The notes below the pieces were generated by a model. The model was given only the letters and a program-made list of their open reading frames with translations. It was not told the origin of the DNA and did no database searches. A stretch of 42,002 bases of DNA from positions 1 to 42,002 of the forward strand of contig JANBPT010000354.1 of NCBI GenBank assembly GCA_027575765.1. The letters are read 5' to 3'. Made by a program: the position numbers and the translations under genes. The DNA is from Tieghemiomyces parasiticus (Eukaryota > Kickxellomycota > Dimargaritomycetes > Dimargaritales > Dimargaritaceae). Within the stretch, counting starts at the first letter, position 1. Every line of letters begins with the position of its first letter. Below are positions 23,240-33,008 of this stretch, in pieces.

Positions 23240-25258
23240 TTACGATGCCACGGGGGGCGGGGACGCCGGCGGATCGATATTAGCAAAGATGCTCAGGTAA
23301 TCCTCCCACAGTTGGATGACCTGGCGTTGGTGCTCGACCATGGATGCCAGGTACCGCTCGGCGCTGGCCTTGAAATCATGCACCTTTTCCGAGTCAAACC
23401 GTTCTAGCTCACTACGGATGGAGGCGGAAATGTCTTCGAAGGCGTGCCGGTGGTCCTCGGTCCGAATCTCAAGGGCGCCAACCTCGTTTTGCAACTGGGT
23501 CGTCTTATCGGTGCGCCCACCCCCACTCCCGCTGCTACCACGTTGCTGGGCGCGCTGTCGCTCCAGACTACCAGTCTTGCGCCGCAGTTCGGCCGCGTCC
23601 GCCTGCCACGTTTGGTAGGCCCGCACCCGGGCGCCCAGTGTCAGCTTGGCCGACCCGATGGTCCGGATGTACTCGTCGGTGGTGCTTTCGAACGTCTTGA
23701 CGTCGAAGGCCGCCTGGCGCTCCTGCAACCGGCGCAGGTTGTCCTGGAGTTGGCCAAACAGGGCAAATGCCCGCGCTAGTCCGGCGTTCCCTTCGGCCTC
23801 GCCCAGAGCCGTCATGTCCGTTGCCAGCTCGCCCAGGGCGGTCGCAAGTTCCTTGCGCTGGCGGATGGTTCCCTCCACGGCCTTGAGAAGCGACCGCAGC
23901 TGTGACTCCAGGGCGTCCAGCTGGGCCCGTCGGTTCTCGAACCACTCGTCGGGTTCGTGGAACTTGTTGAAGGAGCTGCTCATCACCTCACCAAACACCC
24001 CAAAGAAGCCCCGGCCGGAGTCTACACGCCGGTCCCGCGCCGCCGCCGAAAATACTTCAGAGGTCAGGAACAGCTTGAAGCTATGGTCATCATGCAGCGC
24101 TGGGTGAGCGGCGATCTTACGCAAAAACTTCTCCAGACCGAACCGTCGACTCTCAACAAACTCGTCCTGGAACCGGCCCAAGGATTGCTTCTCCGGGACG
24201 GGCGGGACCACCAGCCCGGGGTGGGTGTGGGTCAGCTGGTGGTAGAGCCAGTCAAAGTCCCGGTAGCGCCGCCGTACCGTGTACTCGTCGCGGTCAAAGG
24301 CCGGGGAGTCCGCCTCAGTGTGCACCCGGTACACCACGTGGGCGTTCATGGCGTCGCCAATCTTGTGAGGGTCCGTGACGCTGATGAGCAGGCGGCGACC
24401 GTCGGGCAAAGACACGCCGGGACTGTCCGCCGCATCATCTACACCGTCTCTAGGGTCGTGCTCAGACGGCAAGGTCTGGGCCATGGCCCCCGGAGAGCGC
24501 GCGTCGGATGGGCCTCCAGACGTGGCCAGCGGGTCTGCCGACCCTTGGAAGTGCGCGGACTCCGGGAGGCTGGACGGGTGGGGCAGCGGCGACTGGACGG
24601 GCGAGCGTGTAATGGCGGGCGGGTGGTCAGACCAGGTGTTGGCAGTCGGAATGTCGAAGTTGGGCGAGGCCGGGGTGGCCAACGTGGGCCGGGCGTTGAG
24701 ATCGACCGCCGAGAGGCGACCCATGATGGAGGCGGCGGTCGCGTCGTCCGTACCGGGAGCAGCGACGCTATCGTCCCGGTAGGGCAGCCCGGGTGAAGGG
24801 ATCACTGGGGATGCGGCCTGTCCGGAACTGCGTGGGGTGGCGGTCCGGGCCACGGAAAGAACGGGTGTCCGCTGGGACGGCTCGGAGTAGGCCGGGGCCT
24901 GGTCACTCCAGGGCGTATCGATAGCCAGTCCCGGGGAACGAGCAGTGTGGGATGGCACGGTCCGACCCGGCCGCGGCGCAAAGATATCCTCGAAACCCGG
25001 TAGGTCGTCGTCGTGCGGGGTGGTGGTGGGTAAACCGTTGTAGAGGGCCGAACTACTCAGCGGCGACACCACGTCGGCGAAGGGGTTATTGTCTTGCGGG
25101 TGGCTTCGGTGGTGGTGGTAATCGCCAGACCCCTCCAGTGCGGAATCACCCGCGGCGCTGGACACGAGAAGGTCTGAGAAGTCGTCAAAATGGCTGGCCG
25201 CCAGGGCGTCGTCGGCGGCAAAGGCCCAGTCGTGCGGGCGGTCTCTGGGATGCGACAT
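23240..25258 (-). CDS. Sorting nexin, Vps5/SNX1 type
   Basis: Membrane-binding SNX-BAR subunit expected to pair with a Vps17-like partner and the Vps26-29-35 trimer in retromer, returning cargo from endosomes to the Golgi. 672 residues, one exon, starting at ATG 25258 (MSHPRDRPHDWAFAADD); the frame is open upstream but the leader part looks non-coding. Residues 1-285 are Ser/Pro/Asp-rich and disordered. The PX domain is about 290-400, with RRRYRDFDWLYHQL and the Pro-rich VVPPVPEKQ loop used for PI3P binding. A BAR-like coiled coil follows (about 430-655), interrupted by a Gly/Ser loop near 573-582, ending VIQLWEDYLSIFA. Length agrees with fungal Vps5 (about 675). The stop TAA sits inside a GTAAGT, so a further 3' exon cannot be excluded. 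Confidence 0.9.
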   Translation of the reverse strand: MSHPRDRPHDWAFAADDALAASHFDDFSDLLVSSAAGDSALEGSGDYHHHRSHPQDNNPFADVVSPLSSSALYNGLPTTTPHDDDLPGFEDIFAPRPGRTVPSHTARSPGLAIDTPWSDQAPAYSEPSQRTPVLSVARTATPRSSGQAASPVIPSPGLPYRDDSVAAPGTDDATAASIMGRLSAVDLNARPTLATPASPNFDIPTANTWSDHPPAITRSPVQSPLPHPSSLPESAHFQGSADPLATSGGPSDARSPGAMAQTLPSEHDPRDGVDDAADSPGVSLPDGRRLLISVTDPHKIGDAMNAHVVYRVHTEADSPAFDRDEYTVRRRYRDFDWLYHQLTHTHPGLVVPPVPEKQSLGRFQDEFVESRRFGLEKFLRKIAAHPALHDDHSFKLFLTSEVFSAAARDRRVDSGRGFFGVFGEVMSSSFNKFHEPDEWFENRRAQLDALESQLRSLLKAVEGTIRQRKELATALGELATDMTALGEAEGNAGLARAFALFGQLQDNLRRLQERQAAFDVKTFESTTDEYIRTIGSAKLTLGARVRAYQTWQADAAELRRKTGSLERQRAQQRGSSGSGGGRTDKTTQLQNEVGALEIRTEDHRHAFEDISASIRSELERFDSEKVHDFKASAERYLASMVEHQRQVIQLWEDYLSIFANIDPPASPPPVAS

Positions 25259-26276
25259 GGCGGAGGAAGCAGGTGGTGATGGAAGGATGGGAGAAACTAT
25301 GCACCGTCCGAGCCTGGCCAGAGAGGTGGAGGGGAATCCCTGTAGGGTTGACCGGAAGAGTTGCAGACGGTAGGGTACCGAGGACAGGAAAGATGAGGTA
25401 CGGCAGGGCTTAACAAAGGCAGGTAGCGAGGACGGAGTTTGGGCCAGCAATAAGAGCGTAAGGATTGTTGTGAGTAAGGGGAGGAGGGAAAGCTAGCAAG
25501 AGCCAATCCGCCTTTACCGGGCAGTCCATGTAGGTGTCGGGTGAGACGGACGGCGCCGAGCTCAAGCCAGCGGAGGGCTTCGGATGGTTGTTGCGGAGGG
25601 ATTGGAGGTGCGGTAGAGTTGGACCTGGGAGGTATGGCATTCTTGGTTGAAGCCTTTTCCGGCTTGCCCCACGTGTGACCTCCACGCCCGTGAGTGGGGC
25701 TGCTCGGTGACACTGAGCAGACAAGCCTGCATCTACGTGAAGCCTCCAAGGCAGTATTTCACGACCTGTATTTCCTAACTGCCGTGTGGGGTGGTGGGGT
25801 GAAATGGCCGGGTCTGTGCCGTATCCGTCGGTGGCCTCTCCTTGCAGAACCACTTGTTCCACACAACCAAGGCCGTCTTTGGTGGCACCTTCCCCCCCCC
25901 CCCCCGGCAGCTTCGCCCGTCACCCACGCTTGATGGGTTCTACCGCCAGTCACTGGGCCGCTGTCGCCATGTCAATATGCCCGTGCCCAAATCGGACGGT
26001 CGCCCGGATATCCCACACCCGCTAACTAAGCCGTGCCTTTGGCCATTGTTGGTGCAAACCGGCTACCCGATCCACTTCATACATCAACCCAAGGCTCAAA
26101 CCGTCCCTCGTGCGTTGCTTCACTCCGCTCTACCATTTTCCCAACCTGCTTCTCGTGCCCCTTCGTTGCCCATCTCGACCGTTACGACATCGAGACCTGA
26201 ACCGTGATTTGCGCTAATTTGCGTCGTTTGCTTCACTGGTTTACGAATATACCACACACCCCTACATTGAACGGCC
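25259..26276. other. Divergent promoter region, sorting nexin / TFIIF alpha
   Basis: About 1 kb between two divergent start codons. It holds a C14 run (25892-25905). Frames here are short and unsupported. Presumably both promoters lie here. Confidence 0.55.
25892..25905. repeat. C14 homopolymer
   Basis: The longest of several C or G runs in non-coding parts of the window. It lies about 370 bases before the TFIIF alpha start. Confidence 0.85.
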
Positions 26277-28340
26277 ATGGAACCCCGTCCACGTCCCCCC
26301 GGTGGTCCCGCCGGGTCCACGCCGCGACCCCCACCACCGCGTCGGCCGCCAGGCAGCAAGATTCCCAGCTTCCTACGCCCCAGTAAACCCTCTATTCTTC
26401 CCGGCGGTGTCACTCAGATGCGTGGGCCGGGCGCCAAGGCCGCCGAACGCCGCCCCCTACCCGCACACGCCGGGGTCGCTAGTGGAACGGCCGGACCCGC
26501 ACGGCCCCCCCCTGTGGGCCGGCCCGCGAGCACGACCCCCCGACCCGTGGCGAAGCCGGCCCCGGCACCCGCTCCGGAGCGCAACTACGCCGAGTATCGA
26601 CTGGTCTCGGGGAAGAAGGGTGAGGGCAACTTTTACCTGATGAAATTCCAGTCCAATAAGACTGTCAATCCTGGCGAGTTCGTACCACCGCTTAAACTGC
26701 GCCGGCGAGACCGCGGGACCATCCAGCAAATGATCCGCGCCAGCCAGCTCCAGGCCGCCTCGGATGCTGCCGCCGCTGCGGGTGGTACCAGTGGTGACGC
26801 AGGGCCAAGCCAACCGGCTAATGCCAGCGGGGCTGCCCCGGAACCCGAACCCACCCCGGCCCCACCACCGACCAGAGGCCGGAACGCCCCCTCCATGGAT
26901 ACCACAGTGATTGCACCCTATGGTGGGGCCACGCGCAACCGCCAGAACCTCTTCAAGAAGCGCACCAAGCAGATCTACCTGGCCGACGACGCCATGCGCA
27001 AGTTGCGTGAGACCGAGAGCAAACCCTGGCTCCTCGAAGACTTTGACCGCCAGGAGCTGTGGACGGGGGCCCTGGAGGGTGGCCAGACTTCGTCGTACGT
27101 CATGTTTGTTCTGATCGAGGACGGGTTTAAAGTGGTCCCTTCCAGCAAATGGTACCGTTTCCAGCCCCGGCCGCAGTACGCCACCCTGTCGATCGACGAG
27201 GCCGAGGAGCAGATCAAGCTGGCTGAGAAGGAGGAGAGCAGCCGGTGGCTTATGAAAAAGCGTGTGCTACGACCGGAGGGCGAAGCCGGCGCGGCGGTCA
27301 GCAGTGGTGGCAGTACGAGCGGCCTAGGCCGGCTGCGGTCGCTCATCGATACGCCTGGGCGCGGGTCGGCCGATGTAGAGGAACTGGGCGCGTTAAACTT
27401 CCAGACGGTGGACGACACGCCGCTCAACTACGAGAGCGGGGACGACGACGCCAAGGGCGGGCGACGCGGCCGCGGCCCGGGCAGCGATGGAGACGAGATG
27501 GATTTTGACGACGTATTCCAGGACGATGAGGAGGGCGGTGGCGAGTACGAGCCCCAGGACGACGAGGCCCGCGAGGCGGCCGAGCGGGTCAAGAAGGAGG
27601 TGCAAAAGTTCAGCACGGTACACAGTGACGCCGAAGACGACGATGATGACGCCTTCGAGGACGTGGACCAGGGCCGTGGCGATCAGCTGGGTGCTGACGG
27701 CAAACAACTGAAGCACCTGGTACGCGACCTTGAGAAGAACAAGGCCTATGAGTCGGATCACGAGGACGACCCCTACGCCTCTGACGACGACCTGTTTGAG
27801 GACGTCGAAGAGGCCATGGCTGCCGATTCGCCCGCGTCGGGTAAGGACTCGGTCAGCGGGGCCGCAGCGGTCAAGCCCGAACCCGGTACCCCCGTGATTA
27901 GTGCGGCCAGCAAAAAGAAGGACGTGGCTGTCACGACCGCTGCGGCAGGAACCCCTGCTAGTGCCAAGAAGCGTAAGCGCACGACGACCGTTGCCACCGC
28001 TTCGCCAGGTGTGGCGACCCCTACGGCAAAGACCAGCGCACGGAAACCCACGGGCGAGGGCTCCGTGGCAGGCGGTGACGCGATGACGCCTACGATCCAC
28101 CCAGAAGCCAAGAAACCCCGGGTACAGGCCGCCGCCGCCGCGGGAGACCCTGACCAACTCACCGAGGAGGAGGTCACACAGTGTATCCGCACTAATCGAT
28201 TCAACACCCGGGAGCTGATTGGGTTCTTCAAACGTAAGCTGAAGGCTAACCCAGCCAATGCTGAGCTGCTCAAGACCTTTGTGCGCAAGGTGGCCACCAC
28301 CCGCAATAACATCCTGGAGCTCAAAGATGAGTTCCGTTAG
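26277..28340 (+). CDS. TFG1: TFIIF alpha subunit (RAP74/Tfg1)
   Basis: General transcription factor that, with TFIIF beta, joins RNA polymerase II at the promoter and helps start-site choice and elongation. 687 residues, one exon, ATG 26277 in ACGGCCATGG context. Residues 1-100 are Pro/Arg-rich. The TFIIF dimerisation barrel begins near residue 102 (YAEYRLVSGKKGEGNFYLMKF), is split by an Ala/Pro-rich insert (about 160-205), and continues through RKLRETESKPWLLEDFD and VMFVLIEDGFKVVPSSKWY. A long acidic middle (FDDVFQDDEE and similar) and Ser/Thr/Lys-rich linker follow. The C-terminal 60 residues (628-687) form the winged helix (LTEEEVTQCIRTN...LKDEFR) that binds the Fcp1 phosphatase tail and TFIIB in other species. 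Domain order is complete. Confidence 0.93.
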   Translation: MEPRPRPPGGPAGSTPRPPPPRRPPGSKIPSFLRPSKPSILPGGVTQMRGPGAKAAERRPLPAHAGVASGTAGPARPPPVGRPASTTPRPVAKPAPAPAPERNYAEYRLVSGKKGEGNFYLMKFQSNKTVNPGEFVPPLKLRRRDRGTIQQMIRASQLQAASDAAAAAGGTSGDAGPSQPANASGAAPEPEPTPAPPPTRGRNAPSMDTTVIAPYGGATRNRQNLFKKRTKQIYLADDAMRKLRETESKPWLLEDFDRQELWTGALEGGQTSSYVMFVLIEDGFKVVPSSKWYRFQPRPQYATLSIDEAEEQIKLAEKEESSRWLMKKRVLRPEGEAGAAVSSGGSTSGLGRLRSLIDTPGRGSADVEELGALNFQTVDDTPLNYESGDDDAKGGRRGRGPGSDGDEMDFDDVFQDDEEGGGEYEPQDDEAREAAERVKKEVQKFSTVHSDAEDDDDDAFEDVDQGRGDQLGADGKQLKHLVRDLEKNKAYESDHEDDPYASDDDLFEDVEEAMAADSPASGKDSVSGAAAVKPEPGTPVISAASKKKDVAVTTAAAGTPASAKKRKRTTTVATASPGVATPTAKTSARKPTGEGSVAGGDAMTPTIHPEAKKPRVQAAAAAGDPDQLTEEEVTQCIRTNRFNTRELIGFFKRKLKANPANAELLKTFVRKVATTRNNILELKDEFR

Positions 28341-29527
28341 ACTGCCGGGTTCGGGTGGCTCAATCCGGTGGGCGGTCGACCATGTCGAGGGTTTACCACG
28401 TGAACCTGTGGCGTGCCATCCGGGAGAGTTAAGAGTACAAGTGGAAGGAGTCTAAGCATTGAATTGGGGGGGGGTTGGCTGGTTGGTCTTTCTCTCCCTC
28501 ACCCGTGGCAGGGCCTACCGCCCCACCTCACTCAGGTCGCTGTCACGCGCCCCACCGTTGGGTTCCTTGCAGTGTACTTTTGTTTTTGTTTTACGTCGTT
28601 TCCTAGTAAAGTATTCTAGTCTGTAGCTTGTCAACTGGTGGATAGTACCAATGATGGCCAGGTGCTGTCGGCTAGACCTCTGCCCCCTCCACTGGCCTGA
28701 ATTCATCATGCGCAGAATCGGGGCGGCCTGGCCAGGGGTGAGGGAAAATGGGGTCGCCACGAGTAGCTGCAGGGTGCTGGGTCCCGATAGATGCCTTAGC
28801 AACTCCTGGAACGGTCAACTCCGAATGGTTAAGCTGGGTGCTCCGGTTCGGTGGGGCTTATGTACTCAGAGCCCTAGTCAAGGTAAAACTAGCAAGATGG
28901 TAAATCGGGAGCTCTTGATCCTGTCTCAGCTCAGCTACCAACGATTGCAGCGGGGGGTAATGCAGCAAGCTGGCGTGATAACCTTGGTTTTCGCTGGCAA
29001 CCCGCCGCACACCTCGTGTGGGGGGTGAGGGTAGCATGTGTGTGGGCCGGGGGTATACGAAGACAGACAGGGAATGTAGGGGTGGGGCTGGCTGGTTTGA
29101 CTAATTTTTTTTGGTGGGGAGTTGAGGGTGGGGGGGGACCCTAGGGGTAGGTTCTGACGTCGCCAACCTGCTACGCCCCTGGCCCTACCCCACCGCCCTA
29201 CGTCCTACCCTTCACGCTCTGCCTGCCTATCAGCTTTTTTGACTTGACTCATGTACGCATCACCCTCCTTGCTGCATCCTTTGTTCGTATCGACCACCTT
29301 ACCCTAGCAGTGCAGGGCCGGTTTATTAAGCTTCCCTAAGGTCTTGCTGAGTTTTTTGTCTTTTTTTGGCCCTGGTCCTTCACTCCCAACCACATTTACC
29401 TCGGTCGCGTTAGTATCGCCAGTGGCTCCCTGGCTTGGTAACCCTGGTTCTTAACAGCCTAACCTAGCCCCCCTCCTCGCACCCTGCCTCTGCACCATTG
29501 CCATCCTGACCCGCAGCCGCTTGAGCA
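28341..29527. other. Intergenic, TFIIF alpha 3' end and Lunapark promoter
   Basis: About 1.2 kb. G-runs at 28466-28474 and about 29130-29137, and a T/C-rich stretch before the Lunapark start. A CACGTG is near 28398. No gene supported. Confidence 0.5.
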
Positions 29528-31228
29528 ATGGGCGCCATCTTGTCGTTCCGCCGGTCCGGCGATACGGACTATGAGCAAGTACTAGCCGATCTTGACGAGA
29601 AAATTCGGCGGTCGCAGGCCCACCTGGCCGAAATCAAACTCCGCGAGAAGAAATGGGGCGTCGTATTCCTCATATACGCCGTTTTCGCCTACGCACTCTA
29701 TGTCCTCCTGTTCTACGCGTACCTCAACCAGCACCACGAGCCGTTGCAGACCTGGCTATTCAAGTTTGCGCCCGTAGCCATCGGTCCGTTCGCCATCTAC
29801 TATGTGCGCAAAATTATCCACCTGTGGTACCGCCGGCGCCAAGCCAGTGCCGAGGCGTACGTTGTGACTCTCAAGGGGAAGCAGCGCGCCAAGGTTGAGG
29901 AGCTCAAGAAGAAAACGGCGTACTACTCGACCAAGAATTTGCTCGAGCGGTACGATCTACCCCGGACCCCCGTGGATCCGGCCAAGCCGACCCGTGGACA
30001 GCGACCGGGGAACCCGGCGGTACCGTCAGCGGTGGCGGGTACGAAACGTCCTCCGGCCTCCAGCCCGGCCGGTCCCGCCGGTAATTTGCGTCAGCGCCTG
30101 CCTATCCAGGGTAGCGGAGGTCCGCCCACCACAAATTTGACTGGCCGCCCTGGCCCCGGTCCATCGCCGCTCTCACCGCAGGGCCCTGTCCCGCTAGGCC
30201 CTGGTAGTCCCAGCCCGGCCTTGGGCCCTCACCCGCGCATGCCCCCAGCGTCCATGGCGGCGGGCAATTCCCCGCAATCCCGTGCGTGGTACGATAAACT
30301 GGTTGACAAAATCGTGGGCGACGAAGGACCAGAGACCAAGTACGCTCTGGTCTGCCGGAATTGCTTTGCACACAATGGCCTGGTCCTGCCGGACGAAATC
30401 CAGCACACCCAGTACGTTTGCCCCAAATGCGGCTACTTCAACGGTCGCAAGGATGGTAAACCTATCCTTATCCCACCCAAGTCTCAGCCCGGCGATAGTA
30501 CCCCGCAGCAGACTCCGCGGCGCGCCGGGCCCCGGCACTCGGTCGGCGGGGCCCTGCTCCACCGCGAACGAATGACCATGTCGCCCCCCGGACGGTCCGC
30601 TATCGACCAGACGTCACACCGTGGTGGGACGCAGACCCTTAGCCGCGCCGACCGGCTACGCGCCGATGCCTCCCGCCGACAGACCTTGCCTGCCCACCTG
30701 GTCAAACCAGGGCTCGGTGGCCTCCCTGCCGACGATGACGACGATGCAGTAGACAGCAGTCTGAGCGGATCGGAGGCCACCGGTTCCGACGGCGACCTGG
30801 CATCCAACGCCGGGAACGAGAGTGATGAAGAGCTCTTGTCAGGGCAAGAGGTTGAAGATTCCGATGAGCCACTCTCGCCGCCACCTGCCGCTGCGGCGGA
30901 CCTCAACCTTGGTAACATTACCAACCGTCGCTCGGCGGGTGCCAGCTCGAATCCAGCTGTGGTCAAGAAGAACGAGGAAGACGACGGCGACGATACCGAT
31001 AACCCACGTAGCCGCCGACCCTCTAGTCCGTCCCCACGGTCGCACACTGAATCCGTTTCGACCCTACCCAGTCCCGCCGACCTGATCCCGCCGACACCCA
31101 CCACGCCCCCCGCCGACGCCACACGGCGCTCCGACTCAGAACCCGAGGCGCGACCCAGTGATGGCGGGTCCTCCCGTAGCTCATCGCGTCGGCAGCGCAC
31201 TCCACGCAAGCGTGCCGGCCGGCGGTAG
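29528..31228 (+). CDS. LNP1: Lunapark ER-junction protein
   Basis: Stabilises three-way junctions of tubular ER, working against Sey1/atlastin fusion. 566 residues, one exon. It starts MGAILSF, fitting an N-myristoylation site (Gly2, Ser6), as known for animal Lunapark. A short coiled region (about 15-40) precedes two close membrane segments: about 43-66 (VVFLIYAVFAYALYVLLFYAY) and 75-97. A second charged helix follows (KGKQRAKVEELKKKTAYYS). After a Pro/Gly linker comes the Lunapark zinc ribbon (about 272-310) with CRNC and CPKC pairs and the YALVCRNCFAHNGL signature. The last 240 residues are Ser/Asp/Pro/Arg-rich and likely phosphoregulated. Both termini should face the cytosol. The acidic tail is longer than in yeast Lnp1 (278 residues). 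Confidence 0.94.
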   Translation: MGAILSFRRSGDTDYEQVLADLDEKIRRSQAHLAEIKLREKKWGVVFLIYAVFAYALYVLLFYAYLNQHHEPLQTWLFKFAPVAIGPFAIYYVRKIIHLWYRRRQASAEAYVVTLKGKQRAKVEELKKKTAYYSTKNLLERYDLPRTPVDPAKPTRGQRPGNPAVPSAVAGTKRPPASSPAGPAGNLRQRLPIQGSGGPPTTNLTGRPGPGPSPLSPQGPVPLGPGSPSPALGPHPRMPPASMAAGNSPQSRAWYDKLVDKIVGDEGPETKYALVCRNCFAHNGLVLPDEIQHTQYVCPKCGYFNGRKDGKPILIPPKSQPGDSTPQQTPRRAGPRHSVGGALLHRERMTMSPPGRSAIDQTSHRGGTQTLSRADRLRADASRRQTLPAHLVKPGLGGLPADDDDDAVDSSLSGSEATGSDGDLASNAGNESDEELLSGQEVEDSDEPLSPPPAAAADLNLGNITNRRSAGASSNPAVVKKNEEDDGDDTDNPRSRRPSSPSPRSHTESVSTLPSPADLIPPTPTTPPADATRRSDSEPEARPSDGGSSRSSSRRQRTPRKRAGRR

Positions 31229-33008
31229 GCGGCTATTTCCTTTTTCACACACACACACACACACTCTCTCTCTCTCTCTACCCCATTTTCGGACCGTTTC
31301 TGATTGTTAGTGGAAGGACAGGTTTTGTGCCATCCTCTGTCTCGGCGCGCATACTATTGGTCTGCTGGTTCTCTTTAATTAGCGAGTTGCTGACCTTATT
31401 CATTTATCACACCCGTTCTCTCGCCTTCTCGTTCTCTTGCATTTGCCATCTACTGTATTTTTTCAGAGGTGTTCACATAGCAGCATATTTATTTTTGCGC
31501 CCGCTGAGATGGGAATCGTGCGCTACCCACTCGCCAACTGTGCGTCTTGGGTGACGCGTTGCTTGTACGGGCTGTGGCCAGCCAGTATGCGTCGCCGCAT
31601 TTTGCACCAGAACGAGTGGATACTACATTGTGCCTGTTGCTGTTGCTGTTAATGTCGCCAAGTCCTCGAGCTGCACCGACAGTGCCAAGGTAGTCGCTAC
31701 TTGCCATACCAGCCTAGGTCAACGCCATTGATGACATGGCTGAAAACTGATCGGGGATATCATTCACAACCATTTACGATTATGCTCTATTGCTGTTGAA
31801 AAATAAACGCAAATGGAGCATGCCAACGCACCCGCTGAAATGGGTATTGAGCCCCTTTGTGGTCGGAATAATCGTTGACCTATGATTGCAGCCGGAGCCG
31901 CGACCTCTCACCTGGATTCGGAACGATCACGGTAAGCCGAGTCCATCGAAGCTGCCTGCACCGTTTGATGCATTATCCTATGATGAGTCGTTCTTAGGAT
32001 ACTATACTTCGTTGTCCTCTCGTCTCCTTCATACTGTGTTTTCCCCTGCAACTTTACTATAGGGTATTCATCGCTGCTGCCACTTCAAAACAACTGTTGG
32101 AAGTCAAGGCCGGAATGGATATATAGTATCTGTCCACCAGCCGCCTCAATAAACGACAGACTGTCATATAACCTTTTACTTTTATATCGTATTCGCAGCC
32201 CCCATGTATTACTAAACCACCATCCTCTTGAGCCCCTAGGTTAATGGCGAGATTCTGGAATGGTTCCAGTGCATAAAGTCCTAGGATGATGGTGGTGGTG
32301 ATGGTCTGGCACCTGCCAAGGCTGCAAAGTGCAAGGCCACTACTACTGCTGATCAGAAGCCACAGGTGAAGTGCCAAGCACAAAGGCTGTTCCCCACCAG
32401 GTCCATAAAGAACCTGCCGGCCCTGTTATTGCAGGGCTAAGATGCAACAAAAGAATGCTACTCGGGCCACTCTCCATGTGATGTAATGGAGGGGAGGCAC
32501 CCTAGAGGTGGGTCGGCTGAGCAGAGAAGCTTCATCTAAGAAATGGATGAAATAACTGCAGTCTGCTGTGAGACAATGTACTGATAGGCTCGACCTTTTG
32601 CCATTCTGCTAACACTTCTCACTATGCCATAGGTTCATCAATGCACACGCAAACGGCTCAGCTTGTTAAACACAACATTTGCCTCCATTCAAATGCAATT
32701 TCACAGGACACACACCGAGAATACTACACACTGGTGGCGTGCTATCCATCATCGCATGGTGTAAACTCGTTGGCAAATAGTGATAGTAAATTTATGAACA
32801 CAGGAATGGAAACGGCAAGACGGCACGCTAGTTAAAGTAGAAATAGGGAGAGTTGTACATGTGCGGCCGACTGGCCACCAAGGGTTGACGACGAGGGAAC
32901 CGCTACCTAAAGAGCCGTAGATGGGAGGTGAGGGGAAGAGGGAGAGAGGGGGGTGGGAGACGCTCGCATGGTTGGCACGCCGCCTTGGGGCTTCCACCCA
33001 GTTGGAAA
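31229..33008. other. Convergent intergenic region, Lunapark / kinesin
   Basis: About 1.8 kb between two converging genes. It starts with a CA/CT microsatellite, then AT-richer sequence with an AATAAA at about 31801. A 108-codon minus-strand frame (32057-32383) has no recognisable motif. I see no supported gene. Confidence 0.5.
31246..31279. repeat. (CA)n-(CT)n microsatellite
   Basis: About nine CA units run straight into about eight CT units, 18 bases after the Lunapark stop, hence in its 3' UTR. Confidence 0.9.

Noticed and set aside
23957..24796. 279-codon plus-strand open frame
   Set aside because: Antisense shadow of the sorting nexin coding sequence.
27393..28157. 254-codon minus-strand open frame
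   Set aside because: Antisense shadow of TFIIF alpha.
32057..32383. 108-codon minus-strand open frame
   Set aside because: Odd composition, no motif, no good neighbours; likely chance in an AT-richer gap.
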